Shown piece by piece: positions 1-9,880 of a stretch of DNA of 64,000 nucleotides. Position numbers and translations under genes: made by a program. The stretch covers positions 186,001-250,000 of the forward strand of contig NZ_BSVC01000004.1 in assembly GCF_030269905.1 (NCBI RefSeq). The letters run 5' to 3'. The stretch is from Pelosinus sp. IPA-1 (lineage in GTDB: Bacteria; Bacillota; Negativicutes; DSM-13327). How positions within the stretch are numbered: the first letter of the stretch is position 1; every line of letters begins with the position of its first letter. Under the pieces are notes generated by a model. The model did no database searches. It had not been told where the DNA came from and worked only from the letters and a program-made list of their open reading frames with translations.

Positions 1-32
1 TAATCTTATACTTTGTTTTATGGAGGCAGAAC

Positions 33-1082
33 ATGACAATAAAAGTAGGAATTAACGGCTTTGGACGCATTGGGAGAATGTGTTTAAGAGCTGCGTTAGA
101 AAATGAGAATATAGAAGTTGTCGCCGTTAATAGCACGTCAGATAGCATTGCATCAGCTCGCCTTTTAGAATATGATTCAATACATGGCAGACTTAATAAA
201 GATATTAAAGCAACTGAAGATAAAATCATAATTGATGGACATCCTATAAAAATAATTTCCGACCGCAATCCAGCTAATCTTCCTTGGGGAAAACTTGGAG
301 TCGATATTGTTATTGAATCTACAGGGAAATTTAATTCTAGTAAGGATTGTGAAGTTCACTTGCGAAATGGTGCTAAAAAAGTTATCATATCAGCACCGGC
401 TAATGACTCCACTCCTACAATTGTTCTGGGAGTTAACGAAAATATTTATAAGCCTACAGTCCATCATGTGATATCTAACGCATCTTGTACGACAAACTGT
501 TTAGCTCCTATTATCAAAGTAATTAATGATAATTTCGGAATTACCAATGGTTTAATGTCTACCGTTCATGCATTTACCACCGATCAACGAAGCTTAGACA
601 ATAGTCATAAGGATCCGCGTCGATCAAGAAGTTGCATGCAATCGATAGTTCCAACTTCAACAGGAGCTGCAAAAGCAATTGGCCTTGTAATACCTGAGCT
701 AAAGGGAAAGTTAAACGGAGTTTCCCTACGTGTTCCAGTACCAAATGTATCCTTAGTCGATTTAGTTGTCGAGCTGAAGCAAGACGTAACCATTGAGAAG
801 ATCAATGATGCTTTGCGTACTGCCACTAAAAGTTCTATGATGGGTATTATGGAATACTGTGATCAGCCCCTCGTTTCCGTTGACTTTTTGGGCAACAAGC
901 ACTCGGCCATTGTAGATGCTCTATCGACATTGGTTATTGAAAAGCGAAAAGCAAAAATTCTTGCATGGTATGATAATGAATGGGGCTACTCCTGTCGTGT
1001 TGTTGAACTGGCACAACACATTGGTAAAATGCTGCATAAAGAAGAAGTCAGAAATGTCGAAACAAAAGCTGTAGGATACTAA
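33..1082 (+). CDS. gap: Type I glyceraldehyde-3-phosphate dehydrogenase
   Basis: Phosphorylating GAPDH of about 349 aa, a normal length. It interconverts glyceraldehyde-3-phosphate and 1,3-bisphosphoglycerate in the cytoplasm. Visible features are the Rossmann start (GINGFGRIGR, residues 7-16), the catalytic motif SNASCTTNC with Cys152, and the His179 partner in the TVHAFT segment. An SD (GGAGG) lies just before the ATG. After the second strand the sequence reads VAVNSTSD: Ser34 stands where NAD-specific enzymes usually have Asp. By family knowledge this favours dual or NADP use, as in gluconeogenic GapB/Gap2 enzymes. No pgk or tpi follows, and a strong terminator closes the gene, so it is monocistronic here. 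Whether it is the glycolytic or the gluconeogenic paralogue is inference. Confidence 0.95.
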   Translation: MTIKVGINGFGRIGRMCLRAALENENIEVVAVNSTSDSIASARLLEYDSIHGRLNKDIKATEDKIIIDGHPIKIISDRNPANLPWGKLGVDIVIESTGKFNSSKDCEVHLRNGAKKVIISAPANDSTPTIVLGVNENIYKPTVHHVISNASCTTNCLAPIIKVINDNFGITNGLMSTVHAFTTDQRSLDNSHKDPRRSRSCMQSIVPTSTGAAKAIGLVIPELKGKLNGVSLRVPVPNVSLVDLVVELKQDVTIEKINDALRTATKSSMMGIMEYCDQPLVSVDFLGNKHSAIVDALSTLVIEKRKAKILAWYDNEWGYSCRVVELAQHIGKMLHKEEVRNVETKAVGY

Positions 1083-1110
1083 TAATAACAGGAGTATTTA
1101 CCGATATATT

Positions 1111-1144
1111 AAAGGAGTGACCTTCTTGAAGGTCACTCCTTTAT
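1111..1144 (+). terminator. Terminator of gap
   Basis: A long palindrome (AAAGGAGTGACC ... GGTCACTCCTTT) is followed by a T-rich run, 29 nt after the gap stop codon. The rest of the gap to 1419 is AT-rich and I see nothing else recognisable in it. Confidence 0.85.
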
Positions 1145-1419
1145 TCTATATAGCTTAAAAGCTGGTAGATCTCTTTTTTTACTCGTGTATGATCGTCATT
1201 GATCAGCATAAGAATATTTGTAGTTGTTTTCTGAGGAAGTTGGGAGGTTCTTTAAATGTTATATAGTTAGGGTAATAAATAACAAATAATATATATGTAT
1301 TTAATCAAGGTGAAGGGTAAAGCTATTTATCAAAGGTAATATAAAAACCACAATGAAAAGGCGTAAATCGAAAGTAATAGCACATATTAAACCATTTGAA
1401 AAAGGGGGAGAACTATTAA

Positions 1420-1605
1420 GTGGCAGAATTGAAACTTAGGGTAGTAGCATACGAGAAGCAAAAAGACATGCATCATTGTATTGAATTACCAGATGGGTCA
1501 ACTGTTGATAATGCTATTAGTGAAGTTGTTGAAGGACAAGCTAAGTATGGATCAGCATGGATTGAAATATATGAGAATGGAAATTGGGAGAAATACTTAG
1601 ATTAA
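1420..1605 (+). CDS. Small conserved-looking protein of unknown function (61 aa)
   Basis: A GTG-start ORF with a strong SD (AAAGGGGGAG) at normal spacing, followed directly by a terminator, so it is very probably expressed alone. The product is small and acidic at the C-terminus, with no signal peptide or membrane segment. The middle (LRVVAYEKQ ... CIELPDGSTVDNAI) faintly resembles the first strands and helix of a beta-grasp fold such as MoaD/ThiS. The C-terminal Gly-Gly that defines those carriers is absent, so I do not assign that function. It has no functional neighbours. Confidence 0.6.
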   Translation: MAELKLRVVAYEKQKDMHHCIELPDGSTVDNAISEVVEGQAKYGSAWIEIYENGNWEKYLD

Positions 1606-1613
1606 TAATTAGG

Positions 1614-1635
1614 CCGTCCAATAGGACGGTTTTCT
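1614..1635 (+). terminator. Terminator of the 61-aa gene
   Basis: CCGTCC-aata-GGACGG stem followed by TTTTCTTG, 9 nt past the stop codon. Confidence 0.8.
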
Positions 1636-1787
1636 TGTATGTAATAAATGATCGATTTGATAAATATGATATAAAACCATAATCGATAGTAATTATCATT
1701 TACAAATCTAACGTTACTAATATATAATAAACATATAAAGATGATTCCCTTTTAAGTCAAGAACGAAGAACTAAGGGGATGAGTATA

Positions 1788-1970
1788 ATGACAACAAAAA
1801 GCATTTGTCACAATGGTCACTGTCAACCCATACGTAAGGAAAATAAAGCAGGACATTCTAAGTTGACATCTGTGGAGCCTTTCATAAATGGTGCCTTTAT
1901 CTTATTCCTAATTACCTTAATAGCTTTGGCTATATGCGAAGCCTTAGTGGAGATTTTTACGTATAGGTGA
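1788..1970 (+). CDS. Small single-pass membrane protein, unknown
   Basis: A 60-aa ORF. I chose the ATG at 1788 over the in-frame ATG at 1779 because the SD (AAGGGGAT) overlaps the latter and is correctly spaced from the former. The N-terminal half is polar with a Cys/His pair (ICHNGHC). Residues about 33-54 form one hydrophobic helix (FILFLITLIALAICEAL). It is flanked by terminators on both sides and so stands alone. No function can be proposed. Confidence 0.55.
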   Translation: MTTKSICHNGHCQPIRKENKAGHSKLTSVEPFINGAFILFLITLIALAICEALVEIFTYR

Positions 1971-1983
1971 AGGCTAAAAAATT

Positions 1984-2013
1984 CTCTAAGCTTAACAGCT
2001 TGGGGAGTTTTTC
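1984..2013 (+). terminator. Terminator of the small membrane protein gene
   Basis: CTCTAAGCT-taac-AGCTTGGGGAG stem followed by five T residues. The following 200 bases to miaB are AT-rich leader with no other clear feature. Confidence 0.7.
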
Positions 2014-2227
2014 ATTATATTCGCATAATTGCTGCTAGGTACTAACCATTGGTTTGGTCACTAGAGGGCTGCCCTGGTTTCGAAGAACTCAAATTTATTT
2101 TAGATAATGATGGTTAGATGGTTTATCGTTCATTATGAACAGTTTACCTTTTGTTTATTTGATAAACATCCTCATATCAGATATAATATTGAGGATATAA
2201 TAATGAATTTACAGGAGTTGATATATA

Positions 2228-3604
2228 ATGTCAAAACCCGATCAATATAATACACAGATGTCATCAAAAGAAGGAAAGGATTCCAAACAGAAATTCTTCA
2301 CAACTTATACTTACGGTTGTCAAATGAATCAGCATGATTCTGAACGGTTAGCTGGACAGCTTAAAAGCATTGGTTACGAATATACAGAGGAATTAACAGA
2401 AGCTAGTTTTATTTTAATTAATACTTGTTGTGTGCGTGAAAGTGCTGAAAAGAAAATCTATGGTAAGATTGGAGAATTGAAGAATCTAAAAATAAATAAT
2501 CCAAGTTTAATTATTGCCATTGCTGGTTGCATGGCCCAAAAGGATAGAGAAAAGCTATTTAAAAAAGCGCCTCATATAGATATAATAATAGGCACACATA
2601 ACGTGCACCAATTAGTGGATCTTGTAAAAGAAGTAGAAGATTCGAAAAAGCATGTATTAGCAGTCTGGGATCAGGCAGAACAATTAGCACCTGATGTTCC
2701 TACGATAAGAAGGGGAACAGTTTCTGCTTGGGTGCCTATTATGTATGGTTGCAATAACTTTTGTACTTATTGTATTGTCCCTTATGTGCGTGGGCGTGAG
2801 CGGAGCCGTCCTTTACAGGATATTGTACAAGAAATCCATCAATTGGGATTGGAAGGATTTAAAGAAATCACATTATTGGGACAAAATGTAAATTCCTATG
2901 GTAAAGATACAGAGGAATATGGAGATTTTGCTGATTTACTCCAAGCAGTAGACAAAGTGGAAACAATAGAACGTGTTAGGTATATGACCTCACATCCTCG
3001 TGATATAAATGACAAAGTAATAGAGACCATATTAAACAGCAAAAAAATATGTGATCATTTTCACTTGCCTGTTCAATCTGGTAGTGATACTATTTTAAAA
3101 CTAATGAATAGGGGCTATACAACAGATTACTATCGTGAATTAGTAAAAAAAATACGTAAGGCTATTCCACATGCAAGCCTTACCACAGATATTATTGTTG
3201 GTTTCCCTGGTGAAACAGAGGAATTATTTAACGAGACCCTTGCCTTCATCAAAGAAATTGGCTTTGATGCTGCCTACACTTTTTTATATTCAAAACGTTC
3301 GGGAACACCTGCAGCTACAATGTCTGAACAGGTACCCTTGGCGACAAAAAAAGAAAGATTGCAAAAATTAATGGACGCGCAAAATGAGATTAGTTTAGCA
3401 ATTCATCAACGTCTCGTAGGTCAAACACTAGCTGTTATTGTAGAAGGTGCTAGTCCGCGAGATGAAAATAGGCTTACAGGACGAACCACTACGAATAAAA
3501 TAGTACTATGGGACAAGCAAGGCACTGAGAAGATTGGCCAGTTAGTGAATATAAAGATTAATACGGCACAAACTTGGATCTTAAAGGGACAACTTGTAGA
3601 CTAA
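2228..3604 (+). CDS. miaB: tRNA-2-methylthio-N6-dimethylallyladenosine synthase MiaB
   Basis: Radical-SAM methylthiotransferase that adds the 2-methylthio group to i6A37 of tRNAs, acting after MiaA, which is encoded in the same cluster. The N-terminal UPF0004 domain holds the auxiliary-cluster cysteines C31 (TYGCQMNQ), C67/68 and C101. The radical-SAM triad is C175, C179 and C182 (CNNFCTYC). A TRAM domain ends the protein at about 385-455. The length (458 aa) is typical, with a roughly 20-residue polar N-terminal tail. It opens the miaB-mutS-mutL-methyltransferase-miaA-hfq run on the plus strand. RimO at 37593-38924 is the paralogue. It is told apart by the MiaB-type sequence around the triad and by its tRNA-modification neighbours. 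Confidence 0.95.
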   Translation: MSKPDQYNTQMSSKEGKDSKQKFFTTYTYGCQMNQHDSERLAGQLKSIGYEYTEELTEASFILINTCCVRESAEKKIYGKIGELKNLKINNPSLIIAIAGCMAQKDREKLFKKAPHIDIIIGTHNVHQLVDLVKEVEDSKKHVLAVWDQAEQLAPDVPTIRRGTVSAWVPIMYGCNNFCTYCIVPYVRGRERSRPLQDIVQEIHQLGLEGFKEITLLGQNVNSYGKDTEEYGDFADLLQAVDKVETIERVRYMTSHPRDINDKVIETILNSKKICDHFHLPVQSGSDTILKLMNRGYTTDYYRELVKKIRKAIPHASLTTDIIVGFPGETEELFNETLAFIKEIGFDAAYTFLYSKRSGTPAATMSEQVPLATKKERLQKLMDAQNEISLAIHQRLVGQTLAVIVEGASPRDENRLTGRTTTNKIVLWDKQGTEKIGQLVNIKINTAQTWILKGQLVD

Positions 3605-3677
3605 TGAAAGTTTACTTTAGGAATATTGGACTTCTATTGAAGAATTATTCCTAAAATCCAGAAAGGAGATTCTATTT

Positions 3678-6266
3678 ATGACAGTAAAGTATACTCCCAT
3701 GATGGAGCAATATTTAGAGATTAAAAGCCGGCATCCGAATGAAATTTTATTTTTTCGTATGGGCGACTTCTATGAAATGTTCTTTACGGATGCAGAATTA
3801 GCATCCCGCGAGCTAGAAATTACACTTACAGCACGAGATGGTGGGCAGCGCGTTCCCATGTGTGGAATACCTTACCATGCGGCAGATAACTATATCGCTA
3901 AGTTAATTAATAAAGGTTATAAAGTAGCAATCTGCGAACAAGTAGAAGATCCTAAGCAAGCAAAAGGAATTGTCCGGCGTGAAGTAGTTAAAATTATTAC
4001 CCCGGGAACAATCATTGCTGAGAATCTTCTACCCGGCAATAGCAATAATTACCTTGCAGTACTTTATGAAGAAAATGAGGAACTCATTCTCGCTGCGACA
4101 GATATTTCGACTGGGGAATGTCTTTGGGCATCTTTTTCTGGATCTCAGCGTTTAATTGCCCTTTATGATCAATTATTTCGACTGATGCCCACTGAGTTAG
4201 TATTAGCAAGTAAAATAGAAGAGGTTGAAAAGCTAAACGCCTTTATTAGTAATCGTATTCCTCAGTGCACACATACGACTTTAAAAATAGATAACTTACA
4301 ATTAGCTAGCGAATTGCCAAAACAACATTTTAATAAAGATGATTTGCCGCAACAAGAAATAGCTCTAACAGCGATAGGTTTTTTACTTTACTATTTACAC
4401 CAAACTGTAAAAACAGATTTATCACATATCAACAGATTGATAAAATATAATGCATCGGAATACTTAATGATTGACTCAACGAGTATGCGTAATTTAGAAG
4501 TAACACGCAATGTAAGAGATGGCGGCAAAAAAGATACTCTACTTGCTGTTTTAGATTACACTAAAACAGCAATGGGAGGCAGACTGCTAAAGAAGTGGTT
4601 AGAATACCCTTTGTTGAATACTACCCATATTATACAGCGTCAAGATTCTATTGCTGAACTTTTAGATAAGACTCCATTACGTCAATCTATTTATGAAACC
4701 TTAGCCAATATTTATGATCTTGAGCGTATATTAACTCGGATTGAAGTTGGCACGGCAAGTGCGCGTGATTTAACGGCATTAAAATCTTCATTAGCCGTAT
4801 TACCAATAATAAAATCTCATATACAAAGTGCCAGTACTGTATTTTTAAGTAATTTGCATTTTTACCTACATACCCATACAGATTTAGTGACTTTGATTGA
4901 TATGGCTATCGTTGATAATCCGCCTTTTTCCGTCCGTGAGGGCGGGTTAATAAAGCAAGGCTATGATTTAGAGTTGGATGAATTACATGCTCTATCTCGT
5001 GATAGCAAACAGTTTGTGCAAAACATTGAAACTAGAGAACGAGAAACTACTGGAATTAAATCTCTTAAGGTAGGCTATAACAAAGTTTTTGGCTATTATA
5101 TTGAAGTTACTCATTCTCATACGGCATCTGTACCGATTACTTATATACGAAAACAAACGTTAGCAAATGCAGAACGTTATATTACCCCTGAATTAAAGGA
5201 ATTTGAAACGAAAATTCTTGGTGCTCAAGAAAAGATTGTTACGATTGAATATCATTTATTCTCTAAAATACGAGACCATATTAAGAGTCACATTAAGGAG
5301 ATCCAAGAAACAGCTAGGCAACTAGCTCAATTGGATGCGATAATTAGCTTAAGTGAGGTAGCTTTTCGCTATAATTATAGTAGACCGCAAATAACCCAAA
5401 CTAAAGAAATTACGATAAAAGACGGACGTCACCCAATTGTAGAGCGGTTATTGCAGCGTGAAATGTTTGTACCCAATGATTGTGAACTCAATCATCATAG
5501 CAGTGAAATCATGATTATTACAGGGCCTAACATGGCAGGGAAATCTACGTACATGCGTCAAGTCGCATTACTGGTACTCATGGCACAAATAGGTAGTTTT
5601 ATTCCCGCCCGTGAAGCTACAATTAGCCCTGTAGATCGAATCTTTACTAGAGTAGGTGCTAGTGATGATTTATCCACTGGACAAAGTACTTTTATGGTAG
5701 AAATGAATGAAGTCGCTCAGATTCTTAAGCATGCTACTAACCAAAGTTTAATTATCTTGGATGAGATTGGGCGAGGAACGAGTACCTTTGATGGTATGAG
5801 TATTGCCCGTGCAGTTATCGAATATATTAAAGAACGTATTAAAGCAAAAACCCTATTTGCAACACACTATCACGAACTTACGGAATTAGCCGATTATAAT
5901 AAAACCGTCAAGAATTATTCAGTAGCTGTAAAAGAGCGGGGAAGTGATGTCGTTTTTTTACGTCGTATTATCCCTGGTGGTGCAGATAAGAGTTATGGTA
6001 TTCATGTTGCACAATTAGCTGGTTTACCGCAAAAGACGATCAAAAGAGCCCAGGAACTCTTATTAGAATTGGAACAAAATCATTTACAAGCCCAAAAGAA
6101 TCCCTTAGCCTCGAGTACTCCAGAGACGCTACCAATGTCTTTATTTACCTCATCAACTGTAGATGAGTTATTAACAATAGACATTATGACAATCACTCCG
6201 ATAGAAGCTATTAATATCCTCTATCGTTTACAAAATCAGGCAAAGCAGGAGTCTGGTAAATTATGA
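3678..6266 (+). CDS. mutS: DNA mismatch repair protein MutS
   Basis: Mismatch-recognition ATPase that starts mismatch repair with MutL. It has the F-x-E mismatch-binding motif at residues 31-33 (GDFYEMF), the connector and core/lever domains, Walker A GPNMAGKST near residue 615, Walker B with DEIGRG near 695, and a C-terminal helix-turn-helix. At 862 aa it is full length. The SD AAAGGAG is well placed. The stop codon overlaps the mutL start (ATGA), so the two are translationally coupled. Confidence 0.97.
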   Translation: MTVKYTPMMEQYLEIKSRHPNEILFFRMGDFYEMFFTDAELASRELEITLTARDGGQRVPMCGIPYHAADNYIAKLINKGYKVAICEQVEDPKQAKGIVRREVVKIITPGTIIAENLLPGNSNNYLAVLYEENEELILAATDISTGECLWASFSGSQRLIALYDQLFRLMPTELVLASKIEEVEKLNAFISNRIPQCTHTTLKIDNLQLASELPKQHFNKDDLPQQEIALTAIGFLLYYLHQTVKTDLSHINRLIKYNASEYLMIDSTSMRNLEVTRNVRDGGKKDTLLAVLDYTKTAMGGRLLKKWLEYPLLNTTHIIQRQDSIAELLDKTPLRQSIYETLANIYDLERILTRIEVGTASARDLTALKSSLAVLPIIKSHIQSASTVFLSNLHFYLHTHTDLVTLIDMAIVDNPPFSVREGGLIKQGYDLELDELHALSRDSKQFVQNIETRERETTGIKSLKVGYNKVFGYYIEVTHSHTASVPITYIRKQTLANAERYITPELKEFETKILGAQEKIVTIEYHLFSKIRDHIKSHIKEIQETARQLAQLDAIISLSEVAFRYNYSRPQITQTKEITIKDGRHPIVERLLQREMFVPNDCELNHHSSEIMIITGPNMAGKSTYMRQVALLVLMAQIGSFIPAREATISPVDRIFTRVGASDDLSTGQSTFMVEMNEVAQILKHATNQSLIILDEIGRGTSTFDGMSIARAVIEYIKERIKAKTLFATHYHELTELADYNKTVKNYSVAVKERGSDVVFLRRIIPGGADKSYGIHVAQLAGLPQKTIKRAQELLLELEQNHLQAQKNPLASSTPETLPMSLFTSSTVDELLTIDIMTITPIEAINILYRLQNQAKQESGKL

Positions 6267-8098
6267 ATACTGTAAATCGTATCCATGTGTTAGATGAAAA
6301 CACAGCAAATAAAATAGCGGCTGGAGAAGTCGTTGAGCGCCCGTCTTCTATTGTTAAAGAACTTGTCGAAAATTCTATTGATGCCAAGAGTAGTAATATT
6401 GAAATTGAAATCGCTGAGGGTGGGACTAATTTTATTCGTATTACAGATGATGGTATAGGTATGAGTTATGAAGATGCACAGCTTGCCATATTACGTCATG
6501 CTACTAGTAAAATTCGGGCAGCGGAGGATCTTTCAAGCATTTCCTCTTTAGGATTTCGCGGTGAAGCTCTTCCTAGTATTGCTGCTGTATCAAAGTTTTC
6601 ATTAACCACACGTCTTCATAATGATCAGCCAATGGCTACTTATGTAGAGGTAACAGGGGGCGTTACTACGGATATCCGTGAGGCAGGTGGTAATGTCGGT
6701 ACTACTATTATTGTGAAAGATTTATTCTTTAATACTCCAGCTCGTAAAAAATTTTTAAAAACGCTTTCAACTGAAAGTTCTCATATTCACGACATCTTAA
6801 TGAAACTAGCCTTATCCAATCCTAATATAGCTTTTAAGCTAATTAATAACAATCGATTGGTTTTATCTACACCTGGTAATAATCAGCTACATGATACTTT
6901 AACTAGTTTATATGGGCAAAAAATATCTCCAGATCTCTTACCCATTGCTTATGATAATACTGTAGATAATATTAAAATTTCGGGTTATTTATCCAAGCCA
7001 ACATTACTCAAAAGTAGTCGGCAGTGGCAAACTGTAATTGTGAACGCAAGGGTAATCAATAGCCGATCTATAGCGAAAGCCTTAGACAATGCTTATCACT
7101 CTTTATTGCCCAAGAGCGGTTACCCCTTGGCTGTATTAAATATTTCAGTTCTCACCAATACAATTGATGTAAATGTACATCCGCAAAAAAGTGAAATCAA
7201 ATTCAGCGATGAACAAAAAATATTCAGATCTGTGTATAAAGCAGTAGTAGACGTATTGTCAGCACCTCATAATCCTAGCCAACTGGCAGCTACTGTTGAG
7301 CTTAGACCTAACTCATATCATTCTGCTCCCAATCACTATGGCAGTAAGGATTATAAAAAACCTTCCTATGATAGTTTGCCTTTCCATGTAACAACCTCCT
7401 GGAAAGAAACGCCACTTCCCTTGACAGCGGCGAGAAATATAATAGAACAAGAGGAAAGGGCTTTTCTAGATGCGCCAGAAACTCCTCTGTCTCTGGATTC
7501 AAATATTCTACATCAATTTCAAGAAGAACAATTTACTTTGTGTCCCCTTGGGCAAGTTGATGATTGTTTTATTATAAGTAAAGGACCAGACGGTTTATAT
7601 ATCATTGATCAGCATGCAGCCCATGAGCGAATACTTTATGATAAGATGAGTCAATATAAGGATCGTATACCATCCCAACAATTACTCGTACCCTTATTCA
7701 TGGACTTTGATAATGCTGAAATTAATACGATTACGGAGTATCAAGAGACTTTTTACAAATTAGGATTTACTCTAGAGTTGGTAGGGCCTAATACGATGCG
7801 CCTATCAGAATTACCAAGCGATATTCCCTTATCAGAAACAGAGTCTTCAATAAGGCAAATATTAGAATCCATACAAAATATGCACAATCCAAGTGCGCAA
7901 GAATTGCGTCATAGCTGTCTGCAAATAGCTTCTTGCCGTGCTGCGATTAAAGCAGGAGAATCACTTAATATGCGACAGATGCAAGCTTTGATTGAAGAAC
8001 TTTGTAATACTAATTTGCCTTATACTTGTCCTCATGGAAGACCAGCGATGATCCGTTTTAGTCCTAAAGATTTAGATAAAATGTTTAAGCGAACATAA
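6263..8098 (+). CDS. mutL: DNA mismatch repair protein MutL
   Basis: GHKL ATPase that links MutS to downstream excision. The N-terminal ATP-binding motifs are present (ENSIDA at 36-41, then DDGIGM and the GFRGEAL lid). A proline/serine-rich linker follows (about 335-400), then the C-terminal dimerisation and endonuclease domain. The metal-binding endonuclease motif is visible as DQHAAHE near residue 449. The distal acidic position is Asp rather than the usual Glu. Further C-terminal metal motifs (SCRAAIKAGE and CPHGRP) are intact. This is the nicking type expected in bacteria lacking MutH. It overlaps mutS by 4 nt. Confidence 0.96.
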   Translation: MNTVNRIHVLDENTANKIAAGEVVERPSSIVKELVENSIDAKSSNIEIEIAEGGTNFIRITDDGIGMSYEDAQLAILRHATSKIRAAEDLSSISSLGFRGEALPSIAAVSKFSLTTRLHNDQPMATYVEVTGGVTTDIREAGGNVGTTIIVKDLFFNTPARKKFLKTLSTESSHIHDILMKLALSNPNIAFKLINNNRLVLSTPGNNQLHDTLTSLYGQKISPDLLPIAYDNTVDNIKISGYLSKPTLLKSSRQWQTVIVNARVINSRSIAKALDNAYHSLLPKSGYPLAVLNISVLTNTIDVNVHPQKSEIKFSDEQKIFRSVYKAVVDVLSAPHNPSQLAATVELRPNSYHSAPNHYGSKDYKKPSYDSLPFHVTTSWKETPLPLTAARNIIEQEERAFLDAPETPLSLDSNILHQFQEEQFTLCPLGQVDDCFIISKGPDGLYIIDQHAAHERILYDKMSQYKDRIPSQQLLVPLFMDFDNAEINTITEYQETFYKLGFTLELVGPNTMRLSELPSDIPLSETESSIRQILESIQNMHNPSAQELRHSCLQIASCRAAIKAGESLNMRQMQALIEELCNTNLPYTCPHGRPAMIRFSPKDLDKMFKRT

Positions 8099-8114
8099 AG
8101 CATAGGTGGAAAGA

Positions 8115-8900
8115 ATGGACTTAATAGTAACAACGATACAATCTCCATCCCAAGCGGTAGAAGAATTGGCACTTGAAATTGCCTCAGTATTGCGAATTCC
8201 TTTTGTTCATAGGGAGAGATTTTCCTTAATAGCGTTACGAAACAACTATCAAATCGATACTATAGTTGTCGTAACTAAAAATGGTCCTGTAGTCCATACG
8301 TTGGGCGGAGAGTATTTTTTTCACTTAAATATGGCGGAATTACGTATAAAAAATATAATAAATGGTAAACATGACCATATGGTTGCAGCCATGATGCTAA
8401 CAGCAGGTATGTCAGTGTTAGATTGCACATTAGGTCTAGCGACTGATGCAGTAGTAGCTAGTTTTGTAGTGGGGCAAACAGGTAACGTTGTAGGCCTAGA
8501 GTCTTCGCCAATAATAGCTTTTATTGCCAATTATGGCTTGCAAAATTTTACTCATGATAACCTAGATGTTACTGAAGCGTTGCGCCGTATTAAGGTACAA
8601 CAAACACATTGTCATGATTATCTTATTAATTTGCCTGCAAATAGTTTTGATATCGTTTTTTTTGACCCAATGTTTCGCCAACCGATTCATAGTAGCTCCA
8701 ATCTAAAACCACTGCGCTATTTAGCAAATAACCAACCTATTGCAGAAAGTGCTCTAACAGAGGCTTGCCGAGTGGCAAAAAAAAGAGTCGTTATAAAAGA
8801 GACCAATCACAATAATGAATTTGAACGCTTAGGAGTAACTACTATTTGTGGCGGAAAATATAGTAGTATTCAATATGGCGTTATTAAGGTGGACAACTAA
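8115..8900 (+). CDS. RsmJ-like class I SAM-dependent methyltransferase
   Basis: Probable nucleic-acid methyltransferase related to RsmJ, the 16S rRNA m2G1516 enzyme. I start it at the ATG at 8115, because AGGTGGA lies 4 nt upstream and overlaps the alternative GTG at 8106. That gives 261 aa. SAM motif I is LDCTLGLATDA (102-112). An acidic residue follows the second strand (GLES). The catalytic loop is FFDPMF (182-187). The preceding stretch (MAELRIKN ... GKHDHMV) matches the conserved RsmJ-type approach to the SAM site. It lies between mutL and miaA with short gaps, so it is cotranscribed with them. The rRNA substrate is inferred from the family. Confidence 0.7.
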   Translation: MDLIVTTIQSPSQAVEELALEIASVLRIPFVHRERFSLIALRNNYQIDTIVVVTKNGPVVHTLGGEYFFHLNMAELRIKNIINGKHDHMVAAMMLTAGMSVLDCTLGLATDAVVASFVVGQTGNVVGLESSPIIAFIANYGLQNFTHDNLDVTEALRRIKVQQTHCHDYLINLPANSFDIVFFDPMFRQPIHSSSNLKPLRYLANNQPIAESALTEACRVAKKRVVIKETNHNNEFERLGVTTICGGKYSSIQYGVIKVDN

Positions 8901-8903
8901 ATT

Positions 8904-9848
8904 ATGGAACGTATGATTGCTGTTATTGGACCAACTGCTGTGGGTAAAACAAAAGTCAGTATTGACTTAGCAAAGATACTACATACCGAAATTATTTCTG
9001 GGGATTCTATGCTAGTTTATAAAAATATGAATATTGGGACTGCCAAACCAACAATTGAAGAACAATCTAATATTCCTCATCATTTAATAGATTTTCTCGA
9101 ACCACAAGCAGAGTTTAGTGTAGTGGATTTTATAGAAATTGCTGCAAGCCATATTCGAATGATAAATCAGCAAGGAAAAATCCCCATTTTAGCAGGTGGC
9201 ACCGGTTTATATGTTAAAGCATTACTTGAAGGTTATCAGTTTAACCCCACACCAAGCGATGAGAATTTACGTGCAAAACTTGATGCATTAGCAAAAAAAC
9301 ATGGCAATCAATATCTTCATGATGAATTGACAAAAGTAGTACCAGAAGCTGCAGCACGTTTACATCCGAATGATTTACGTCGTGTTATTCGAGCTCTAGA
9401 AATATTTTATCTGAGTGGCGGCATCGTATCACAAGAGAAGCTCATAGAGGAACATAAGCTTCTTTACGATGTTGTTGTAATTGGACTCACAATGGAAAGG
9501 AGTCTATTATACGAAAGAATTAATCAACGAGTTGATTTAATGATTTCACAGGGCTTGGTTGATGAAGTTGCTAGTTTATTAGAGAGTGGAGTCTCGATCA
9601 AGTGCCAGGCTATGCAAGGAATCGGTTATAAAGAAATTGTTAGATACTTGAACAAAGAAATTGATTTGCCTATTGCAATTGATAATATTAAACAGGCAAC
9701 GAGAAATTTTGCAAAACGTCAGCTTACTTGGTATCGTAAAATGCCTTATATTATATGGTTTGACGTTAATAAGTTTGCTAATCATCAAGATTTGATGGAA
9801 AGTATTTACAGCAAAATTGCAGGAAAATTCCAATGTAGAATAGAATAA
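8904..9848 (+). CDS. miaA: tRNA dimethylallyltransferase MiaA
   Basis: Transfers the dimethylallyl group to A37 of tRNA, making the substrate of MiaB. The P-loop is GPTAVGKT (9-16), and the catalytic Asp34 and substrate-binding DSMLVYKNMNIGTAKP motif follow. AGGTGLY and the C-terminal RNFAKRQLTWYRK segment are also typical. At 314 aa it is of normal length. It starts 3 nt after the methyltransferase stop. The usual miaA-hfq order follows. Confidence 0.96.
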   Translation: MERMIAVIGPTAVGKTKVSIDLAKILHTEIISGDSMLVYKNMNIGTAKPTIEEQSNIPHHLIDFLEPQAEFSVVDFIEIAASHIRMINQQGKIPILAGGTGLYVKALLEGYQFNPTPSDENLRAKLDALAKKHGNQYLHDELTKVVPEAAARLHPNDLRRVIRALEIFYLSGGIVSQEKLIEEHKLLYDVVVIGLTMERSLLYERINQRVDLMISQGLVDEVASLLESGVSIKCQAMQGIGYKEIVRYLNKEIDLPIAIDNIKQATRNFAKRQLTWYRKMPYIIWFDVNKFANHQDLMESIYSKIAGKFQCRIE

Positions 9849-9880
9849 TCAAATAAAATAAGAATCGGAGGGGTTTAACT

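Noticed and set aside
1420-1605. MoaD/ThiS-type sulfur carrier
   Set aside because: The C-terminal Gly-Gly is missing and the similarity is limited to a short segment.
2041-2100. Small palindromes (AACCATTGGTT, AGGGCTGCCCT) upstream of miaB
   Set aside because: Too short and isolated to support an operator or RNA element.
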